DNA of 64,000 nt from Adiantum capillus-veneris (taxonomy: Eukaryota > Streptophyta > Polypodiopsida > Polypodiales > Pteridaceae). Positions 23,443 through 33,189 of this stretch are shown piece by piece. The notes beneath the pieces are model-generated. The model had not been told where the DNA came from. It worked only from the letters and a program-made list of their open reading frames with translations, and searched no databases. The stretch lies in assembly GCA_014529385.2 (NCBI GenBank), contig CM043957.1, forward strand, positions 65,113,003-65,177,002, written 5' to 3'. How positions within the stretch are numbered: position 1 is the stretch's first letter; every line of letters begins with the position of its first letter. The translations under genes were made by a program, and so were the position numbers.

Positions 23443-24245
23443 TCTATAAAATCACATGCAAGTAGATATCTCATATAAGCTACTTTCTATAGTTTTAATC
23501 TAGATTTAACTACATTTACTTATGAATCAGTGGACTAAAAGGACATTCTTAAGCATTATAAACAATCAATATAAACTGAAACATCAAATTCTCTCCTTTA
23601 ACACTAGGTTGGTAATGGGACACTTTTATGTCCTGTTAAGTGACCATTTTCCTTGAATTATGTCAAGAGTTTCAAAATGGATTTTGAGGTGCTGTCTGTC
23701 TAGAAATTTGTCTCATGAGCTGAAAAAAACACGACATTTTTTTGGAATATCAATTTCATCTTTAACCTTGTCCTTGCACAACATTTCACAACCTAAACTG
23801 TGTGAAAAAACGGGTCCTGTATTTGGCTTTTTGCAACTATACCACTCTAGAATTCATGTTTGTGAGGTCTATAATGCTAGAGAACTATCTTTCGTAGTCC
23901 TCAACATGTCCCGATGCTTCTAGGGACAAATAAATGTTAAAGTTGTAAGTTATGACCAAATTACAAAAATTGTCAAATCCTGTTTTTTAGCCAATTTTAG
24001 CTCTTCTATGATTTTTTTGGTGGCTTTCATGATATCCAAATGCAGTTTTGATTTTCTATGTCACATATTGTAACATAAAGCTAATATTCCTTGAGTTTTG
24101 GGGCACCTTATACCCTATTTTGCATAGTAGACAACGATGGTTGAATTTTCTAATTATAGAAGAAAACAAAACATTCTAGTATATCAAGTATAGCTTTTTC
24201 AATATTGTTAGTTTCTTGTGACAACTACATGTATTTTGTAGGTAG
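23443..24245. other. Non-coding left flank holding the left end of the split TIR element
   Basis: From 23596 this is the left part of the TIR element. No coding signal; the apparent frame at 23660-23923 has no recognisable domain. Confidence 0.6.
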
Positions 24246-24504
24246 TGAAGTGGTCCGGGGCGGGCAACAAGAAGAGCAACCTCTAGACACCCTTCAAGGC
24301 TCCCGTGCTGCTCAATGGGGCTGGGGCACAACACAACACAAACCAAAACAACAAACCCACAGCCAAATCCCAACTACACAAGGGGCACCACCTAGTTTAA
24401 GAGCGAACTAGGACACAAAAGAGGAGAATCGTTAGAGCAACCCATAAACAAGCAAGGAATTTACACTAACCCTAACACCAATGGAACACTCTCACACACT
24501 AAAA

Positions 24505-24595
<91 letters not shown>

Positions 24596-26969
24596 TGGTG
24601 CTCGGGTTGCTTTGAAGTGTATCGTTAATGATCAAGCAAACATAAATATATATATGTAAGAAAGAGAGAGAAGGGGGAAGGGGGTGCTTGTTGCACTAAT
24701 GCCTTCTTACAAATCTGTCATGACCAATCAAAGTGAGATTAGTATTTGTTCAACATAGCCTGAGTAAATTACACCACAACACATCACAAGAAAAAAGCCA
24801 CCCCAATCACTGTCTTAAGGCCAGGGGAGTCCTCTCCACCCTGTCGCCCTCTTACAGCATGTGGGATTTATGGCTAAATTGATAACAATACCCGGAGACA
24901 AGCTATCAAGAACTTAAATAGAACACCAAGACACTTACACATCATTATTGTCCATGACTTCACGTTGGAAGGAAGACAAGGTATCCATGCTTAGTCCAAA
25001 TTCACCCTCCTTGATTCAGCAAATGTTGGGCTTACACTAGTAGGAGAAATGATAGATTTCCTACTCTCAATTGAATGATCACTCTCTCTTACCATGGCAT
25101 AGAGTTCCCTTGCTAATCACCCCTAATACAACACATACATATGCCTAATGCCAATGAGATTCCACTCAAGATCTCCTTCTCAAGAGGTTGAGCTTGGCTT
25201 CTCAAGCTATAGCATAGTGCTCTTTCTTCTCCTTTTTTGTGCTAGCTACACCCTCCTTTTATAGCAATTTTGAAGGCTAGGGTTACTCCTCTAACCATGG
25301 TTGGGTTAGATTTTCAGCAATTTACCTAATTTCTTTTGCTTGGAATTATCAAGAAGTTGGTGGGGAAAGAGAGAGGAGAGAAATGGAGGTGATACGACTT
25401 TTCATAGTGGGTTAGTGTTAGTAGAGTTAGTATTAATTTACAAATGGAATTGGATATTTACAATGGGAGTATCCATGTAGGATACAAATAAGGAAGAAAA
25501 ACTCTTAAGAGGTAAGAAAAGGTGGATTTCTTACAAGGTTGATGCTCCAAGTGTCTTGAGTAGGGCCAATTTTGACGCTTGTTGATGGTCCACCAGCTTT
25601 GACGGTACATTTTTTCTCCACTCTTGACCTTCCTTGAGAGACAAGGTAATTGAAGCTGAGTAATCAACCACCATGATGCTGTCTTTCAAGAGAAGAGGCT
25701 GAATTTTGTGGTTTTTTTGATAGATATGGATAATTTGGAGGAGGAAAAATGAGACTAGGTGGTCAATTTTGAAATGGAATTGTGTGTGGGAGGTATGAGT
25801 TCACCATGGTTTCTCTTATTCTTCAAGGTTGAGGAGAAGGTGAGTAGGGTGCAGAGAGGAGTGGTGAGAGAGGTGGGGATGATGAGTGGAGAAGTGTGTG
25901 TGAAAGAGGAAAATGATAAAGTGGAAGAGAGAGTGTGACTGCATAGCATGGGAAAACTGGGGTCCACTAATAAAATCATAGCTCATAGCTCGTAGCTCAA
26001 AAAAATATGAAAAAATTTGAGGCAAAAGTTCAGTCCACGAGCTACAACTTTTGTTTGTATCACCTTTTCAAATTCAGAGAGCAAGTGAACTTTAAAAATT
26101 CAGCAAAACCGACTGTTTTTTTCCACTGCACAAAGTCCTTGTGGGGTCCTTCTTTGGATGATTCTTTTGAATACCTCCAAGAGTAAGCCCTCCATAGTGC
26201 ATGTATGCATGCCACCTACCCTTGACCTTATTTGGTAGGTCTATAATTGAAGATATTGTTGAGATCATGATATAAGTGAATAGTACAACTAAGAAAATCA
26301 AATATTGAGGGGTTTAAAAAATATGTACATGTCAAATATAAATAATATAAGTGGAAAAAATATAAAGGGGTCAAAAGAAATCTCTCTCATTATGAGGCTA
26401 CCATAAAAAGATAAATATTTTTGGTGTTCTAATTTTTTAGAAAAAAAACAAAATAGATGTAGGAAGGGAAAAATCACAATAGTGAAAAAATATACACATA
26501 AATAAAACTAGTTTTTTTGGATTTTTGTTGGGGTGGAGTTACACCAAATATAAGAGAAGCTTACATGAAAATATTTCTATATGGAATAAAGAGTATGAAA
26601 AATGGTAAGAAAAATTATGGTAATGGTGAGGCAATGTACACAGCATAAATAACACACACCTAGGTAGAAATATTTAAATAAATACCAAAATAATTATGAA
26701 AAAATCTTTTATTTAGGCCCTATATACAAAGAAATATTTACATACGCATGGGCCATAATATACTTATATTTTTTATTTTTTTGGCTCAACTAGCCCAATG
26801 ACTAGCTAATTGAGGGTTTTTTATTTCAGTAAGGAGATATGGGAAAAGTCCCCTAACTCACACACACCTATATACAGTGAAAGGGTGAGGGTAACCACAG
26901 TGTTTGAGTGATTTGATAGGGTGAGATAACTCACTATGGCAATTACAGAGAGCCGAAAAACGGCTATCA
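24246..26969 (-). repeat. 3' LTR of the Tat-like gypsy element (2724 bp)
   Basis: Contains an 88-bp (AG)n tract at 24508-24595. Otherwise collinear with 32884-35563 without other length differences that I could see. No gene inside; the short open frames at 25458-26301 recur identically or nearly so in the other LTR simply because the LTRs are copies. Confidence 0.95.
24508..24595. repeat. (AG)n microsatellite inside the 3' LTR
   Basis: 88 bp of AG with one AAAG interruption. The allele in the 5' LTR (33146-33189) is 44 bp, half as long. Confidence 0.97.
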
Positions 26970-26997
26970 TTAGCCCTCCCCCAGGATGATGGTATAT

Positions 26998-29900
26998 TCA
27001 TGTGCCATCATAAAGAATCTTTTCCAAAGAGAGTGCTTCAGAGTCTTTGACAAGATCTTCATTGTTTGGCCCCTTGGAATTTTGGTTTGTGTTACATTCA
27101 TGCTTCATGGAACAATACTTACATGAGATAGTTGCCTTTTGCTCTGGTAGATCCTTTGGTAGAAGGCGACTCAAGTAAGGCTTCAAGCGATAGCCGTTTA
27201 CCTTCCTGGAGTGCTCTTTCCCATTCAAGTCCATAAGTTGATAGTAACTTGAATTGAAAGCCTTCTTGAATATGTATGGCCCCTGCCATCTTGTTTCAAA
27301 TTTGGCATCAAAACAATTATCAAGTCGATTGTCATACCTTAGCACAAGATCTCCTTCATTGATGCCTTTGTCCTTCAGTTTCTTGTCAAGCTTCTCCTTT
27401 GTCTGTGTAGCTTTCCTCTTATAGCACTCGTATACTGCTTCTCTTTTCCACTCAAGCTCAGCTAAGGTAAGAAGTCGATCCATCCATGCTTCTTGATCAT
27501 CTTGTGCTGATTTGCCATGAAGTCGCATTGTTGGAATGTTTAGCTCAATTGGCTGTAAAGCCTCTTGAACATAGACCAAGTGAAATGGTGTGAACTCCGG
27601 GGCTTCCCTATATGTGGTTCGATACGTCCACAAGGCACCATCCAAGAAGTCATCCCACAACTTTGTCTTGTTTTTCACCATCTTTCTAATGATGCCTGCA
27701 ATGACACCATTAGCTTTTTCTACCAAACCATTTGATTGGGGATAGTAGGGTGTACTGTGACGATGTAGAATGTGAAGTTCTTCACAGACTTCTGTGAGCA
27801 ATCCCTTTCTTAACCCTGGACCATTATCAGAAACAATCTCCAAAGGTGTGCCAAATCTACAACAAATGTGAGTGTAGACGAATTTGCTCACTGTCCTCTC
27901 ATTTATTCTTGCCACACTTTGAGCTTCCACCCACCTAGTCATATAGTCTACAGCCACTAGAATGTAGAGTTTACCATTTTTTGTCCTAGGCAGAGGACCC
28001 ATAGCATCAATGCCCCACTTTTCAAAGGGTCCATTTGCAAGCACTATTTGCCTCGGGCCATGCACCAACCTTCTATTTCCATTTATCTGACAATTGTGAC
28101 AGCTTTTACACCAATGTTGAACATCCACATGCAAGCTTGGCCAAACATACCCCGCAAGCAAAATCTTCTTCACAGTTGATTCTTGGGCAAAATGACCACC
28201 ACATGCCTCTTCATGCACACCTTTTAGAATGGCTGGAATTTCCTCGATAGTTGGTACTCTTCTGCACACTTGATCCTTCCCTCTTTGATAGAGGGAGCCT
28301 TCTAGGAAGAGATAGAAACTTGCCTTCTTCATGAGTCTCCTCTTCTGAGCTTTTGTGAAGTCTGGTGGAAACTCACCCTCCAAAATGTAGCCAATGATGG
28401 GAGCCAATGACTCCAATCCCTGGTACCTCGGTTGCTTCACAGCAGCCGCCACCGTGATGACCTGCACTTCTTTCTTTACACATGCAATGGCTTGTTGTGC
28501 AAGTAAATCAGCATCTTCATTTTGTTTCCTAGGAATATCATATAATTGCACCTCCTCAAATTGATTAAATAGCCTACGGATGGTATGAACTTTGGCCCTT
28601 AGTCTTTCATTTTTGCATGCCCAAATGCCTAAAATCTGCTTCACAATGAGAATTGCATCCCCTTTTACCATGAGACGTTGTATACCATGGCCAATGCATA
28701 TTTTTAAACCATGAAGTAGTGTGTCATATTCTGCTTCATTGTTGCTAGCTGAACTTGGTAGATTGAACTTCTCTTTCATGACCACCTCTCCACTTGGGTT
28801 GAGCAACACTAGCCCTCCCCCTGCTTTTCCTGTGGCTCGACGAAAAGCTCCATCAAAGAACAAGGTAAAAGCATTAGGAATACTTTTTGGTGGTGGCAAT
28901 GGTAGGGTCTTTACTTTAGGCACCTTAATCTCCTTTTCATGCATCCTATAAGTGAGAATCCCTGCCAATTGTGCACGCACACTATCTTCTACCTTGAAAG
29001 AGTATTGAAACTCTTGCAACTCCATAATCCACTTTGAGATCCTAGTACTAAGATTCATTTGAGATGACACCCAAGGGAACAAATTCTCCACGGTGAGGAT
29101 TACAAAAGGTTTTGGGAGCAAGTAGGATCTAAACTTCCTTATCGCAAACATGAGAGAAATCATCATGAGTTCTGCTTCCGTGTAGCCTCTCTCTAAAGCA
29201 TTCATGACCCTACTAGCAAAGTAGATGGGCCGCATCCTGGTACTATAGGGATCTTGTTGTAACAAAACTGCACCAATTGTTTCTTTCCCAGCACTAGAGC
29301 TAACAAAGAATGTGTACTCCCAACAAGGAGGCATGAGTGTTGGTAGCTCTGACAAAATGGCTTTAATGTTACAAAAGTACTCTTCAAGCTCATCAGACCA
29401 TGCAAATTCTACTTGTTGTGTCAACTTTTGCAAAGGGTGAAGTAACTCCGAGGCTAAGTGAATGAAGCGTGACATATACTTCACCTTTTGAATGAATGAG
29501 ATGACCTCCTTAAGACTCTTGGGTGATGGTAGCTCAATAAGAGCCTTTGCCTTTGAAGGATCCACTTCAATGCCTTTGTAAGAAACTTTATGACCAAGCA
29601 AGATTACTTCATCCTCACCTATATGGCACTTGTCGGGGTTGAGTTGACCTCCCATGTCGTAGAGCTTCTTTAAACCTTCTTCTACCCTTTGTAGATGCAA
29701 TGATTTTGAGCTATAAATACAGAAATCATCGATGAACACCCTAATTGACTTTCCAAAGAATGCTTGAAACACCATGTTCATGAAACATTGGAATGTTGCA
29801 GGAGCATTTGTCAGACCAAATGGCATGACTCTAAAAGCATAACAACCCCAAGGAGTGATGAAGGTTGTTTTCAACTGATCTTCCAATGCAATACCTATTT

Positions 29901-30297
29901 GAAAGTAACCCGAATAGACATCACACACAGTGTACTTCTCATGACCAGCTACCTCATTTAGTATCTCATCCTGAAATGGGAGGGAAAAGTGATCTCTTTT
30001 TGTTGCCTCATTAAGTGGACGATAATCCACACACACCCTCCACTTGCCGTTTTTCTTAGGAGTGACAACAACGGGAGAGACCCACTCTGAATTCTCCACT
30101 GGATAAATGAAGCTTGCTGCTAGAAGCTTTCTTACCTCCTTGAGTAAAGCCTGCTCCTTGATGACTCCTAGCCTTCGTAGCTTCTGAGCCTTAGGTGTGG
30201 CCTCTGGCTTCAACTCAATTTTGTGTTGAACAGCATCTACTCCACGCACATCGGTGTAGTCCTTAGCAAAAACCTCGGAAATTTCCTTAGCACACAT
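26998..30297 (-). CDS. pol: Gypsy pol: RT, tether RNase H, archaeal-type RNase H, integrase
   Basis: 1099 codons, uninterrupted. RT spans about residues 60-235 with PVVVTPKKNGKWRVCVDYR and catalytic FIDD at 188-191. The RT-linked RNase H (about 325-450) starts FFVSSSAGKETIGAVLLQQ; Ser stands where the first catalytic Asp (TDAS) belongs, so it is probably an inactive tether. A second RNase H (about 475-605) has D482, E521, D547 and D595. Integrase has an HHCC zinc site (H695, H702, C733, C736) and D764, D824 and E860, then a C-terminal region with KFETRWQGPYIFKKAF. It overlaps the end of gag in the -1 frame, so it is probably made by frameshifting from gag or by another bypass. The protein copies the RNA genome into DNA and inserts it. 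Confidence 0.93.
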   Translation of the reverse strand: MCAKEISEVFAKDYTDVRGVDAVQHKIELKPEATPKAQKLRRLGVIKEQALLKEVRKLLAASFIYPVENSEWVSPVVVTPKKNGKWRVCVDYRPLNEATKRDHFSLPFQDEILNEVAGHEKYTVCDVYSGYFQIGIALEDQLKTTFITPWGCYAFRVMPFGLTNAPATFQCFMNMVFQAFFGKSIRVFIDDFCIYSSKSLHLQRVEEGLKKLYDMGGQLNPDKCHIGEDEVILLGHKVSYKGIEVDPSKAKALIELPSPKSLKEVISFIQKVKYMSRFIHLASELLHPLQKLTQQVEFAWSDELEEYFCNIKAILSELPTLMPPCWEYTFFVSSSAGKETIGAVLLQQDPYSTRMRPIYFASRVMNALERGYTEAELMMISLMFAIRKFRSYLLPKPFVILTVENLFPWVSSQMNLSTRISKWIMELQEFQYSFKVEDSVRAQLAGILTYRMHEKEIKVPKVKTLPLPPPKSIPNAFTLFFDGAFRRATGKAGGGLVLLNPSGEVVMKEKFNLPSSASNNEAEYDTLLHGLKICIGHGIQRLMVKGDAILIVKQILGIWACKNERLRAKVHTIRRLFNQFEEVQLYDIPRKQNEDADLLAQQAIACVKKEVQVITVAAAVKQPRYQGLESLAPIIGYILEGEFPPDFTKAQKRRLMKKASFYLFLEGSLYQRGKDQVCRRVPTIEEIPAILKGVHEEACGGHFAQESTVKKILLAGYVWPSLHVDVQHWCKSCHNCQINGNRRLVHGPRQIVLANGPFEKWGIDAMGPLPRTKNGKLYILVAVDYMTRWVEAQSVARINERTVSKFVYTHICCRFGTPLEIVSDNGPGLRKGLLTEVCEELHILHRHSTPYYPQSNGLVEKANGVIAGIIRKMVKNKTKLWDDFLDGALWTYRTTYREAPEFTPFHLVYVQEALQPIELNIPTMRLHGKSAQDDQEAWMDRLLTLAELEWKREAVYECYKRKATQTKEKLDKKLKDKGINEGDLVLRYDNRLDNCFDAKFETRWQGPYIFKKAFNSSYYQLMDLNGKEHSRKVNGYRLKPYLSRLLPKDLPEQKATISCKYCSMKHECNTNQNSKGPNNEDLVKDSEALSLEKILYDGT

Positions 30298-32348
30298 TTG
30301 AACTCCTCTCTTTCGTCCTTTGTAAGTGTTGTAGACAACATACCTTCTAACATTCCTTCATCTTGCACATTTTGGTTCTCTTGAGTACCTACCTCTTCCA
30401 AACCTCGAGAAGAGGTCTCTTGGTTGTTTGGCTTAAACCTTACCCCCATGACTTCGATGGAAGACTCCTCTTCAGTAATGCTACCACTACTTTCTTCTTC
30501 TGAAGTGTTATTCGTCCAATCTTCTTCCGTCTCACTTTGAGATGATTCTTCATGGAGCTCCTCTTGGCATTGCTCCTTCATGTCAAAGACAACCTTCTTA
30601 TGATTGTCGTTCCTGCAAATTAGCTTTCCACTCTCCCCATCCTGCAAAGCTCGCATTTTCATTAGCCATGGTCTTCCTAGGATAAATGGGTAACCATTTC
30701 CTTTGGTAGACATGACATAGAAATCTATTGTCTTCTTAATGCCAAAGGCCTCCACAAAAACATTTTTACAAATGCCTACGCACCTAGCCTTGCTATTGTT
30801 TGCCATCGTGACTTTAATTTCAGGTGTCTCATGGATGTGCATGCCTAGTCTTTGCATAAGCCCCTCTGTCATGATGCAAATTTGTGCACCCCCATCCACT
30901 AGACCTTTCCTAACCAATCTTCCTTTGATGTAACAATCTAGCATAGGTGTAATATCCTCATTCATTTTAGCATGTGAAATTTTTACAATAGGAACACTTT
31001 CTTTTACCTTTCTCCTAGTGCTAACTGCCTTTGTTAAATCCCTCCTAACTTGTGGGCATAATGCAAGAAACTGAGGCCATGAGATATCAGGACCCTTACC
31101 TCGCATGTCTTCCAACAGGTTGTATGGAGCCATACCATGTCCAAGAGGGAAGTCTTGGAGATTGATACGACATCGAGTCCTCTTAGCTTCCTTGCTCTCC
31201 TTTGCCTTCTTGCCTCGTCCATGGTCACTCTGTGATGTGACACCTTCTTTCTCTTTACCTTTTCCTCGGCCACGCTTAATGCCATTTGCTTCCATGTCAA
31301 CCGCATTTGAGTTTGTCACCTCTACCACATGCACATTTGGGTCTGGCAAAGGTGGAACTCCTTCCACCGGTTGTGGAGGTGGTCTTGGTCCATTTGGTCT
31401 TTGTAGAAGCCTTGGTTGTTGACCAGTTCCTTCACCTGCATTCATCACTGGGTAATTCAAGTTAGGTCTCCCTGGCTCCCCACGGGGCCAAGGACAATTA
31501 TACATCCCATGTCCAGACTCACCGCAATTCCAACATTGCAAGACTCTCCTAGTTCGTGGCTCTCTCTCTTCTGACTTCTTTGCTTGTCCCTTTGGACCTA
31601 CAGCTTGTGCAAGGTGAATTGACAGGCTGCTTAAAGATTCATTTAACTTCTCAATCACTTCCGCCGTTACCTCAGGAAGCTCCTTACATGTTGATACTTG
31701 TGACTTACCTTTGGGTCTAAGACCTTCTATTGGAACCTCCCCCCTTAAGCACTTGAGTTTCCTATATTTCTCAGCAGCCCTAGTTTCAGCTGCATCAAAG
31801 GTAGCAGGTGCACCCGCCTCAACTTTTACCTTAAGGTCAGGAAAGAGTCCGGCTATGAACCTCTCCTTCTTTAGAAATTCTGCACCATCACCAGGGTTAG
31901 CAACATTTCGTATCCATAGAGCCCAAAGACGTAGGAACTCTTGCTTGTACAAGTAGTAGTCATCTAAGTCTTTTTGCTTATGAGAAACAATGTCTTGCCA
32001 TAATTTCTGAGTGTTTTGGGGATCAAAGAAGTATTTCTTGAAACGATTCAAAACTTCCGTGTAATTCCCTTTAACTTCCTCAGGCAAAGAGTCAAACCAA
32101 GTTCTAGCATCTTTCCTAAGGACCACCTCAAACATTTCTACACGTTCTTGATCAGTTACTATCCTCTTGATACGGCAAGACATCTTGAAATTCGCTAGAA
32201 ATAATTCTGCATCCTCTCCAGGCTCTCCAAAGAAAAGAGGATATCCAGACATTTGGCGTTGGCTCTCCATTAAATTGATTTCAAAGTGACGCGTTTTTGT
32301 TTTTTCTTTCTTTAAAAGATTTACACAATAATATTTTCTAAATTGCAA
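30237..32348 (-). CDS. gag: Gypsy gag-protease polyprotein
   Basis: A 703-codon open frame; the likely true start is the ATG at 32270 (MESQRQMSGYPLFFGEPGED), since the frame's first 26 codons are leader. The capsid region (about 45-200) has FLANFKMSCRIKRI and FDSLPEEVKGNYTEVLNRF, typical of the retrotrans_gag family. A CCHC knuckle CWNCGESGHGMYNC lies at 272-285. A basic, Lys/Arg-rich linker follows. The aspartic protease is at about 470-570 with KGLVDGGAQICIM (catalytic D485; DGG instead of DTG/DSG) and FILGRPWL. The C-terminal 100 residues are very acidic (Glu/Ser runs). Gag forms the particle; the protease cuts the polyproteins. Confidence 0.92.
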   Translation of the reverse strand: MQFRKYYCVNLLKKEKTKTRHFEINLMESQRQMSGYPLFFGEPGEDAELFLANFKMSCRIKRIVTDQERVEMFEVVLRKDARTWFDSLPEEVKGNYTEVLNRFKKYFFDPQNTQKLWQDIVSHKQKDLDDYYLYKQEFLRLWALWIRNVANPGDGAEFLKKERFIAGLFPDLKVKVEAGAPATFDAAETRAAEKYRKLKCLRGEVPIEGLRPKGKSQVSTCKELPEVTAEVIEKLNESLSSLSIHLAQAVGPKGQAKKSEEREPRTRRVLQCWNCGESGHGMYNCPWPRGEPGRPNLNYPVMNAGEGTGQQPRLLQRPNGPRPPPQPVEGVPPLPDPNVHVVEVTNSNAVDMEANGIKRGRGKGKEKEGVTSQSDHGRGKKAKESKEAKRTRCRINLQDFPLGHGMAPYNLLEDMRGKGPDISWPQFLALCPQVRRDLTKAVSTRRKVKESVPIVKISHAKMNEDITPMLDCYIKGRLVRKGLVDGGAQICIMTEGLMQRLGMHIHETPEIKVTMANNSKARCVGICKNVFVEAFGIKKTIDFYVMSTKGNGYPFILGRPWLMKMRALQDGESGKLICRNDNHKKVVFDMKEQCQEELHEESSQSETEEDWTNNTSEEESSGSITEEESSIEVMGVRFKPNNQETSSRGLEEVGTQENQNVQDEGMLEGMLSTTLTKDEREEFKCVLRKFPRFLLRTTPMCVE

Positions 32349-32354
32349 TCTATT

Positions 32355-32573
32355 CTACAACAAAATAAAAATATTCACATCAAATGACCTATGATAATCA
32401 ATAAGAGGTAGAATGACAGGGTTTGGTGACGCAAGAATTTCTCCTACTCTTTGGGCACCAAACATGAATACCATACGTTGTTGAAAATGGATTTTTCTAC
32501 TAATTGCAATGTCTACTCTAATGTGTGGAGTGAAATGAAAGGGAAAAACCTGTATTCCTGGGCCATTATCCAT
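32355..32573 (-). CDS. Leader ORF B of the gypsy element (72 aa, unknown)
   Basis: A small frame just upstream of gag and in phase with it, starting MDNGPGIQVFPFHF and ending PVILPLIDYHRSFDVNIFIL before TAG. It is clearly related to the preceding leader ORF (32807-32595), sharing I-V/I-S-x-K-x-Q/H-F-Q-R, L-x-x-NP-x-ILPLI-x-Y and F/L-DV-x-IF-x-L. No known family. The end of the unit (TTTTTATTTTGTTGTAG) also looks like a 3' splice site, so the ORF may be part of a spliced leader. Confidence 0.45.
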   Translation of the reverse strand: MDNGPGIQVFPFHFTPHIRVDIAISRKIHFQQRMVFMFGAQRVGEILASPNPVILPLIDYHRSFDVNIFILL

Positions 32574-32594
32574 GGTCTATGCATGACCTAGTTC

Positions 32595-32807
32595 TTAAAA
32601 CAAAACAAAAATATAGACATCCAAACTAAGGTCGTACCTAATGAGAGGCAAAATAAAAGGATTTACTAATACGTTTATCTCTACCAACCTAAGAGGACCT
32701 AAAATTCTACGAATTACTCGCTGAAATTGCAACTTAGTACTAACAATTATGTGTACTATTTGCCTTGCAATGGGAATGAAGGGATCATACAAATTCTCGT
32801 GATTCAT
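32595..32807 (-). CDS. Leader ORF A of the gypsy element (70 aa, unknown)
   Basis: Starts MNHENLYDPFIPIARQIVHI and ends NPFILPLIRYDLSLDVYIFV before TAA. It lies between the primer binding site and ORF B, in the same frame as ORF B and gag. It is a diverged tandem copy of ORF B offset by about 240 bp, with the frame open in both despite many nucleotide changes. It also ends in a pyrimidine-rich run and AAG resembling a 3' splice site. Function unknown; Ogre-type elements also carry an extra ORF before gag, but I cannot say these are related. Confidence 0.45.
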   Translation of the reverse strand: MNHENLYDPFIPIARQIVHIIVSTKLQFQRVIRRILGPLRLVEINVLVNPFILPLIRYDLSLDVYIFVLF

Positions 32808-32860
32808 GCAAGCTACTTGATTATGCTAAAGGTTGGGCCTTCACAAAACATACACAAGCC

Positions 32861-32881
32861 TGTCCTCAGTGGGGGCACCAA
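32861..32881 (-). promoter_or_regulatory. Primer binding site of the gypsy element
   Basis: Three bases inside the 5' LTR the minus strand reads TGGTGCCCCCACTGAGGA, beginning with the TGG expected to pair with a tRNA CCA end. I did not identify the tRNA. Confidence 0.65.
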
Positions 32882-32883
32882 TT

Positions 32884-33145
32884 TGAACCGGTCCAGGGCA
32901 GGCAACAAGAAGAGCAACCTCTAGACACCCTTCAAGGCTCCCGTGCTACTCAATGGGGCTGGGGCACAACACAACACAAACCAAAACAACAAACCCACAG
33001 CCAAATCCCAACTACACAAGGGGCACCACCTAGTTTAAGAGCGAACTAGGACGCAAAAGAGGAGAATCGTTAGAGCAACCTACAAACAAGCAAGGAATTT
33101 ACACTAACCCTAACACCAATGGAACACTCTCACACACTAAAACAC

Positions 33146-33189
<44 letters not shown>

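Noticed and set aside
25458-26301. Short minus-strand frames repeated at 34052-34895
   Set aside because: They recur because both LTRs are copies. The overlapping frames and lack of any domain argue against genes.
30237-30350. AAATTTC and GTTTTTG as classical -1 slip sites for gag-pol
   Set aside because: Read in the gag frame neither fits X-XXY-YYZ, so I do not annotate a slip site.
28035-31956. Several plus-strand frames of 60-105 codons
   Set aside because: Antisense shadows of the gypsy gag and pol frames.
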